A stretch of 64,000 nt of DNA, from positions 1 to 64,000 of the forward strand of contig JANFAH010000008.1 of assembly GCA_024663395.1 (NCBI GenBank). The letters run 5' to 3'. The stretch's first letter is position 1; every line of letters starts with the position of its first letter. The position numbers and the translations under genes were made by a program. The notes beneath the pieces are model-generated. The model was not told where the DNA came from, did no database searches, and saw only the letters and a program-made list of their open reading frames with translations. Source of the DNA: Pisolithus tinctorius. Taxonomy: Eukaryota; Basidiomycota; Agaricomycetes; Boletales; Pisolithaceae. Positions 57,406 through 64,000 of the stretch are shown piece after piece.

Positions 57406-58465
57406 GCAGAGAGGACATGCATACAGAAGATTCTTGCAACATTCCCCCCAAAGGACCGGTGGAATTTTGATGAGACAAGCTTCTTTGCATTGTGAGCATT
57501 TGAAGTGTTACTTTTGATGGTCACTCACAAACCCCTGACAATTGGCAGCACCCCACCTGATCGTGGACTTGCAATGAAGCAAATGAGTGGAAAGAAAAAA
57601 GAAAAGTTTTGAATTACAATTGGAATTGCCACAAATGCAGATGGAAGTGAAAAAATGCCACTGTTCTGCATTGGATGGTCAAAGAAACCAAGATGTTTCA
57701 CAGGCAAGTTACCACAAAAGTATGGATTTTATTACTGCAGCAATAAGAAGGCATGGATGATGGCAGAACTGTTTGAGGAGTGAGCACATGATAATCCCTA
57801 ATGCTCGTACTGACCTCAGTTCCAGGTGGGTAAAGTTGTTTGACCAAAAGATGGGCAGTGAAAAGCACCATGTATGCCTCTGCCTTGACAACTTTGGTGG
57901 TCACTCAATCCCCTATGAGCTGCATCATGTCCAACTCAAATTCTTTTCTCCAAATCTTACATCACACGTGCAACCCAATGATGCTGGAATAATTCGCTGT
58001 TTCAAGGCACACTACAGGCAAGCCTTCTGCAAATGAGCAATTGACCTTGACGAGGCCAAGGAAAGAAACATCTACAAGATACCACTCTGGGAAGCTATGT
58101 TAATGGCAAAGGAAGCCTGGGATGCAGTTACACCACTTACCATTCAACATTGCTGGGTGCACTGTGGAATCCAGGGGGACACAGCACCAACCTCCCATCC
58201 AGCCCATGCAGACCCTGAGGCTTGGAGCATTATGTGCCAGTTTGCCCAGGACCCAGATATGACTCTTCCAGCTGCTGAAAAATGCCTTCAGGAACTGCTC
58301 AAGGATCAATTTGTGTATGAACACTGGCAACCCACACTCAATGCTGTCATGGAAGCAGAAGGAGATGTCGTGCAAGCTGCAGAGGCAGTTCAGAGGCTTG
58401 CAAGTGCTACCCTTCACCGCACAGGACTCACTATCAAGATTCCAGCAAAGAAACGCCCACCACAT

Positions 58466-58850
58466 GTTATGATACGTACCCTTTTCCCTTTTCTTCTCTT
58501 TTCTTTTCATCTTATCTAATCTTTTCGTCTTATCTTATCTCTCGGATTTGGTCCGGACTCTGACCTAGACCTCGCCTTGCCTCTGCCTTGCTTTCTCCTT
58601 CTAGTACATTCTGCTCCACTGTGATATCATTATGACATCACTATGATGTCACGGACCTCGTGTATGCCTCGCCATTACCTCATGTACCTTAGTATAAGTA
58701 CCGTCGCTCAATTGCCCAACTAGCTCTAAGCTAGTTCATTTGGGTCTTCGAGTCCTAAAGTCACCTGCTTCTAAGCCATCTTCCTCTCTTTCTCTCTTCT
58801 CCTTTCTGTTGGTTCTTGGTGTGAGCCTACAACAAACCCTGTTGTTTAGG
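58466..58850 (+). repeat. 5' LTR of the second Gypsy element (right edge uncertain)
   Basis: Starts TGTTATGATACG, interrupting the pogo reading frame. It includes a CT-rich promoter-like stretch and AGTATAAGTA (58691-58700) as a TATA-like motif. The LTR end is not certain because no partner LTR is in view; ACAACA at 58834 and TGTCACA at 58860 are the candidate ends. Confidence 0.6.
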
Positions 58851-59166
58851 TCTTGTCACACTTGAACTAGCTTCTTATCGTTGTACCCTCGCACCACTGT
58901 CACCATTCCTCGTTTCCTTCGCGAAGGCTCGTGGGTGTACTCACCAAGTCCCCCAGCCTCTGAACCTGACCCAAACCTCTTTGTCCCATACATCCCTGAG
59001 CGTCGTTCACTCACTCCGCTCTTCGATCACAACCTCTACTCCCTTCCTCCGCCCCCTTCCTACCCTTTCTCCGTCGAATCCGTCTTCCCCTGCTCGCTCC
59101 CTGCTGAACCACAGCAACCCCGTTACAACCTCTGCCCCTGTCAAACGTTAAAACATCCAGATCGCT

Positions 59167-60225
59167 ATGGAAGGCATCCAGGACCAGCTTACCGAGCTCC
59201 GCAACACCCTCAACGCTCTTCAAGACGAAAATTACAGATTAAGCAACGAGCTAAGAAATGCTCAAGGAACGATCGTGACTATTGAAGATCAGCGTAATCA
59301 ATGGAATGCCCTCCCTGCAGATGTTATCCAGAGAAGGATAGAGGTGATGGCCGACCCGGGTCAGTATGCTGGTGATCGTGCCAAGTTTTCAGAATGGTGG
59401 GTGAAAATGAAGGTATGGGTCGCGCAGAATAGGACCGCCCTGCCGACTGCCCAAGATAAATGCACCACGGTATGGTCCCGCATGACAGGTCCTGTGGCAG
59501 GAAGGTTCGCCCAGGCCAAGTTCTCCCTCGCCATCGTCACTGGAGTGTGGCCCGATACAGCTGAGATGATCGAGGACATCAACAGGTTCTTTGCCCCTCA
59601 AACTGATGTAGAGTGGGCCAAAGCTCAGATGCATACTATGTGCCAAGGGAACTCCCGCTATGAAGAGTTCTATGCAAAGTTTGAGTCCCTAAAGGTACAG
59701 GGACGTGTCACTGATGAGACCGCCGGCTTCTTGCTGGAAAATGCTGTCCACCCCGCCATTGTGAAAGAGGCCCTAAGGAGGGGATATACGCAAGGCAATT
59801 ACCTTCAGATGACGGTCGCGTTTTGTGAAGCTGCCCTCGCTAGGGATTGCTTTAAACTCCTCTATAACCACTATCCTGATGAACCCACTCCCCATTCCTC
59901 CTACGGCCGTCCCTCATACCCCCCTCGCTTTACTCCTACCGGTACCCAGCCTGGCCATGGTGCCCCTATGGAAATTGGCGCTGCTCGCTTCCCTCCTCGC
60001 CCCGTCCCTTCCCACATCAAGTGCTTCGATTGTCAGGGAAATCACCACAAGTGTGATTGTCCCTGTGCCAAAGGGAAGGGTCCCGCCAGACCCAGTATAC
60101 GGGAGGTGACACAGGAGGCACAGGAGATTGCCCTCCGCCAAATGTCGTTTGAAGAAATGCAGGCCTTCTTCTACGACAAACAGGTCAGTGAGATGAAGAG
60201 CCAGGGAAAAGAGTTCGGCCAGTAG
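59167..60225 (+). CDS. gag of the second Gypsy element
   Basis: 352 residues from ATG 59167 to TAG 60223-60225, intact. An N-terminal coiled-coil-like region (LTELRNTLNALQDENYRLSN) is followed by a capsid-like domain with FSEWWVKMKVWVAQNRTALP, INRFFAPQTDVEWAKAQMHT and YEEFYAKFESLKVQGRVTDE. A Pro/Ser/Tyr-rich linker leads to a knuckle CFDCQGNHHKCDC (60022-60060). That knuckle is one residue shorter than the standard CX2CX4HX4C. The protein should package element RNA into virus-like particles. The pol frame is -1 relative to gag. Confidence 0.92.
   Translation: MEGIQDQLTELRNTLNALQDENYRLSNELRNAQGTIVTIEDQRNQWNALPADVIQRRIEVMADPGQYAGDRAKFSEWWVKMKVWVAQNRTALPTAQDKCTTVWSRMTGPVAGRFAQAKFSLAIVTGVWPDTAEMIEDINRFFAPQTDVEWAKAQMHTMCQGNSRYEEFYAKFESLKVQGRVTDETAGFLLENAVHPAIVKEALRRGYTQGNYLQMTVAFCEAALARDCFKLLYNHYPDEPTPHSSYGRPSYPPRFTPTGTQPGHGAPMEIGAARFPPRPVPSHIKCFDCQGNHHKCDCPCAKGKGPARPSIREVTQEAQEIALRQMSFEEMQAFFYDKQVSEMKSQGKEFGQ
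60204..60210 (+). promoter_or_regulatory. candidate -1 frameshift heptamer GGGAAAA
   Basis: G GGA AAA in the gag frame, 13-19 nt before the gag stop, fits the X XXY YYZ rule. The pol frame is -1 and open across this point from a stop about 15 nt upstream. Confidence 0.55.
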
Positions 60226-63200
60226 AGGATCGGGTCTCCACTGGCTACGTTTACAATAAGTTCTCTGTCTTAGGTGTTGACGATTTCTCTACCAAGCAGG
60301 ATATATTTAACTCAGAGACTACTGTACCATCTGAAGAGGCGACCCCAGTGGGCGCGGCCACAGATGTAAAACTACTGGTGCTTAATTCCTCTTGCGATAA
60401 AAATAAAAACACGCCTACCCAGAAAACAAAAGAAACCCCGAAAATAAGAACAGCAGATCCAAAAGCCGAGTTGGAGTTGGAAGTAGTGTTGGAAGGACGA
60501 GAAAAGAAATGGGATGTAAAAGCGTTGGTGGACTCAGGAGCCAACAATACCTTTCTGGACAAGAAGTGGGCCGATGAAAATGACGTTCCACTGATTAAGC
60601 TTGGTCGACCCATTGCCGTCCTTAACGTCGATGGAACCCCTAACGTAGCAGGCAACATCACCCACGTCGCCTCTCTTGTTATGAATTATCAGGGCCACCG
60701 AGAGTCTGTCTGGGCTCAGGTCACTACGCTTGGAACACACCCTCTCATACTTGGTTACACCTGGTTACGAAAACACAATCCGGAAGTGTGTTGGGAAACC
60801 AAACAAGTAAAGCTGTCCTGTTGCCCCCATGAGTGCCACGATCTCGCCCCAAGGACAAGAGCAGAAAGGTTAGCCGAGGAACAAGAGGCACAGAATATGG
60901 AGTACCTCTACCCGAAACTTCGTTCCACTAGAATCCGAACTGGTACTACTGAGGAGCTCATCCCAAAGGAATACCGTCAGTACCTGAAGGTTTTCTCAAA
61001 AGAGGAGTCAGAAAGAATGCCACTCTGTAAACCATGGGATCATGCCATCGACCTCAAGGAAACCTTCGCTCCCAAACACGGTCGTCTCATTCCGCTCTCT
61101 GTAGAGGAACAGAAGGAAGTGTCGGACTTCCTTGAAGACCAGCTGCGTAAAGGATACATCCGCCCCTCGAAGTCACCACAGACCTCTCCGGTGTTCTTCG
61201 TTCCAAAGAAAGATGGGAAGAAACGCATGGTTCAGGATTACCGGTACCTGAATGAGCACACTGTCAGGAACACGTACCCTCTCCCCCTCATTTCCCAACT
61301 CATCGATAAACTGAAGGGCTGTAAACTCTTCACCAAGATGGACCTCTGATGGGGGTACAACAACGTTCGTGTCAAGGAAGGAGATGAATGGAAAGCCGCC
61401 TTTGTTACTCATAAGGGCGCCTACGAACCACTGGTCATGTACTTTGGCCTCTGCAACTTGCCATCTACCTTCCAAAACATGATGAACGACATCTTCGGTG
61501 ACATGGAGGACGTCCTTGTGGTCTATATCGACGATTTGATGATCTTCACGAAAATGGATGATGAAAAAGAGCATGACAGGATCATCCTAGAGGTGTTGAG
61601 GAGGTTGGAGGAGAACGACCTCTTTGTCAAACCGGAGAAGTGCTTCTTTAAGCAAAAGGAGGTAGAGTTCTTAGGCATGGTGGTTGGAACCGAAGGAGTC
61701 AGCATGGATGAAAGCAAGGTGAAAGCCATTACCGAATGGCCAGTCCCTACAAAGGTCCGCTCGGTACGAGCCTTCTTAGGACTAGCGAACTTCTATCGCC
61801 GCTTCATCAAGGACTTCGCACAGATCGCTTGTCCGCTCAATGACCTCACAAGAAAAGACCAACTCTGGACTTGGGGTCAACGAGAACAACAGGCCTTCGA
61901 TGCTTTGAAGGTCGCCTTCACTACTGCCCCTGTCCTCGCCTTCCCAGATCAGGACAGAGAGTTCCGCCTGGAAACCGATGCCTCGGATTTTGCCACCAGT
62001 GCCATCCTCTCCGTGAAATGTGAGGATGATCTCTGGCGACCCGTCGCCTTTTATTCCCACTCCATGTCCCCCCCTGAACAAAACTACCAGGTCTTTGATA
62101 AAGAGATGCTGGCCATAATTCATGCTCTGGGGACATGGCGACATTACCTCGAGGCTACCCCCTATCAGTTTGAGATCTGGACTGACCACGCTAACCTCCA
62201 GTATTTCATGAAGGCACAAAACTTGGATCGCCGCCAGGCATGATGGGCCCAATATCTCTCCCATTTCAACTACAAACTGGTGTACAAGCCTGGATCTTCA
62301 ATGGCCAAAGCGGATGCCCTCTCTAGGAGAGAGGATCATGAACCTGAGAAGGGAACAGATAATCAGGGAGTCACGATGCTTGACCCCTCCAGGGTAGCAG
62401 CTACCTTGATGGTAGGGGAGGATGTTGATCTCGTTCTTGCCCTGAAGTCTGCCTCCTCGGTAACACCGCAACCAGAGGGATCTGTCCTTAAGGAGGGGCT
62501 GTATGTCTGCCAAGGAAAGGTTTATGTCCCACCCGCCGTCAGGGTCCACTGCCTCAAGAAACACCATGACACTCCGCTTGCAGGACATCCTGGATGGAAG
62601 AAGACTCTGGAACTTGTCTCTTGCAACTATGTTTGGCCTGGAATGACCACCACCGTTAGAGACTATGTCTCGGTGTGTCACCGCTGCCAAATGGCTAAAA
62701 GTTCTAGAACCCCTCCCACAGGAAAGCTCCTTCCAAATCCCATCCCAGAATGCCCCTGGACTGACATCTCGGTTGACTTCATGGAGTTACCAGAGGCACA
62801 GGGCTTTGACAATGTCATGGTGGTGGTGGACAGGTTTTCGAAGGAGGTGGTCTTTGCCCCCACTACCAAGGAGGTTTCCTCGCTTCAGACAGCAGAGCTC
62901 TTCCGGGATCACGTGTGGACTCAGCATGGTTTACCCTCCTCCGTTATCTCTGATCGTGGCCCCCAGTTTGCCAGCGCGTTCACCGCTGACCTCTGCAAAA
63001 TGCTTGGGATCAAACCCAAACTCTCCACTGCCTTCCACCCCCAAACAGATGGTCAAACGGAGCGTCTTAACCAAGACCTGCAGCAGTATCTCCGCCTCTT
63101 TGTCAACGACAGGCAGGGTTCCTGGCCTTCTTGGCTCAAGGTCGCCCAGTTCTCCTACAATAACAAACGACAGGAGTCCACTGGCAGGAGCCCCTTCTCG

Positions 63201-63776
63201 GTCACTCGCTCTTACACCCCCAGGATGGGTGTAGAGCCCTTCCTCTCCAAGGCAGAGGCAGCCACGGACCATGCCATTGACCTTGCTAAGGTTTTGGAGG
63301 ACACAAGAAAGGCCTTGGAGAAAGCTGCTGAATGGATGAAGGCCTCTGCAGACACGTCTCGCTCCGACGCTCCCCCCTACTCAGTTGGCGATATGGTTTG
63401 GCTGGAGACCTCCCGGATCTCTCTCTCAGGTCGTCCCTCCCAAAAACTCACTGAACGATGGATTGGCCCCTACAAGGTCGTTTCACTTAAACCCAATGCG
63501 GTAGAGTTGAAACTTCCCAAAACACTCAAGATCCATCCGGTCGTTAATGTCTCTCGGGTGAAGCCGTACAGGGGACCTCTGGAGGGCCAAACTGTCACTC
63601 GCCCAGGACCGGTGGTGGGACATGAAGGCGATGAGGAGTTTGAGGTGGACTATGTTGCTGATTCTCGCCTAAAAAGAAACAGGCTTGAATACCTCGTCCA
63701 TTGGAAGGGGTATCATGACGAGGATTGCACCTGGGAACCTGAGTCCACTGTAGGAAACGTCCAAGTAGCTGTATAA
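60205..63776 (+). pseudogene. pol of the second Gypsy element, one frame with two TGA codons
   Basis: Protease ALVDSGANNTFLDKKW (about 60525). Reverse transcriptase: SKSPQTSPVFFVPKKDGKKR (about 61170), LFTKMDL-TGA-WGYNNVR, PLVMYFGLCNLPSTFQNMMN and VVYIDDLMIFTK (YIDD active site, about 61530). RNase H: FRLETDASDFATSAIL and FEIWTDHANLQYF. Integrase: HHDTPLAGHPGWKKTLELVS with CHRCQMAK, SVDFMELP, VISDRGPQFASAF and HPQTDGQTERLNQDLQQYLR, giving an intact D, D, E set. Chromodomain: FEVDYVADSRLKRNRLEYLV and HWKGYHDEDCTWEPE. The frame is continuous from the gag overlap to TAA 63774-63776 except for TGA at 61347-61349 and 62241-62243. Both are at positions that are Arg in relatives (DLRWGYNN, RQARW). 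Confidence 0.93.
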
Positions 63777-64000
63777 TACGAGCTAGATGGCTTAGACGAC
63801 AACAATAAAAAATGAAGGGAACGAATTGCTCGTCCCAAGGGATTCTGGACTGTCGAGACTAGAAGGTGAGACCCGGCGCTTTGTAGCAGTAGTGGTTCGT
63901 GACGTGCGCGGTGTGGTCCGTGGGATAGTGCTGGCGATGCGAGCGGTATACGTAGTTTGTGCGCGGCGGAATGCGAGACGTGCAGTGTAGACAAAGTGTA
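63777..64000. other. region downstream of the second Gypsy pol
   Basis: No match to the 5' LTR, no polypurine tract next to an LTR start, and no gene recognised. Normal CpG content. Confidence 0.4.

Larger units (their letters stand above)
51739..58465 (+). pseudogene. pogo-like (DDE-1) transposase, split by Copia and truncated by Gypsy
   Basis: The left part (51739-52331) reads TLHDWLTVFAYVDEHPDLPQ and LSRK, then ERALVLWVQHMEEKGEVVNG, a CENP-B-type helix-turn-helix, and GDGWIAPFCKAYKLKEY. The frame is cut at 52331 by the Copia element and resumes at 57411 as RTCIQKILATFPPKDRWNFD with ETSFFAL (first catalytic Asp region). It continues with ITIGIATNADGSEKMPLFCI, VCLCLDNFGGHSIP (second Asp) and NLTSHVQPNDAGIIRCFKAH (third catalytic position). 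It is cut at 58466 by the next LTR. TGA codons at 52003-52005, 52072-52074, 57610-57612 and 58034-58036 interrupt it; those at 57610 and 58034 lie at positions normally Arg in the family. An extra disrupted stretch lies near 57493-57540. Confidence 0.88.
58466..64000 (+). mobile_element. second Ty3/Gypsy chromodomain element (3' end not found)
   Basis: 5' LTR, leader, gag (59167-60225) and pol (to 63776) in the usual order. CpG content is high, unlike the older elements. The 3' LTR is not seen in 63777-64000: the tail does not resemble 58466 onward, so either a long 3' region follows or the element is truncated. It is inserted in the pogo-like gene. Confidence 0.85.

Noticed and set aside
3794..63776. 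TGA read as arginine or as selenocysteine (alternative code)
   Set aside because: CGA is still used in the same frames, intact host genes such as UTP23 show no internal TGA, and TGA appears as the natural terminator of the Copia polyprotein. CpG decay explains the pattern better.
63777..64000. 3' LTR of the second Gypsy element
   Set aside because: The sequence does not resemble the 5' LTR start at 58466 and has no polypurine tract followed by TGTTATGATA.

Overview
The window looks like part of the nuclear genome of a mushroom-forming basidiomycete (Agaricomycetes). Host genes carry short phase-interrupting introns of about 45-60 nt. Single-copy eukaryotic genes are present (UTP23, EMC7, an OTU deubiquitinase, an F-box protein). 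The transposons are types I know from agaricomycetes: Plavaka, Tnp2-like CACTA, pogo-like DDE, Ty3/Gypsy with chromodomain, and Ty1/Copia. The species cannot be told from the sequence. Family assignments rest on recognising motifs; no search was run.

Layout. 1-525: C-terminus of a transposase-like gene. 2212-2827: a weak hypothetical gene. 3330-26802: a CpG-poor transposon island holding a seven-exon gene of unknown function (3794-5558, -), a Tnp2-like transposase pseudogene with an array of five 51-60 nt mini-exons (8349-12110, -), and a Plavaka element (12334-26802) with two divergent genes. A complete Ty3/Gypsy element (18068-26182, -) with 719/720 bp LTRs and a CACAG target duplication is inserted in the Plavaka transposase. 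26803-36950: an F-box gene plus debris, including two tandem Hsp60 fragments and a mitochondrial Hsp70 fragment. 37289-39127: a non-autonomous element with long terminal inverted repeats. 39342-47757: the main host block (hypothetical gene, EMC7, UTP23, P-loop gene, OTU protease). 48508-51370: diverged duplicated sequence. 51739-58465: a pogo-like transposase gene split by a complete Ty1/Copia element (52332-57405, TSD GCAGA) and cut at its 3' end by a second Ty3/Gypsy element (58466 to beyond about 63776, +).

Two themes tie the window together. First, many transposon reading frames are broken by TGA codons. In the Copia and second Gypsy elements these are the only breaks in otherwise continuous polyprotein frames, and several replace a conserved arginine. 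With CpG-poor DNA and LTR pairs that differ mostly at CG/TG/CA positions, this points to CpG methylation followed by deamination. Second, the older Gypsy element has an extra third ORF after the chromodomain. It begins at a TAATG stop-start overlap and ends in a transmembrane-like segment encoded inside the 3' LTR. That ORF is the best candidate here for something not commonly described.
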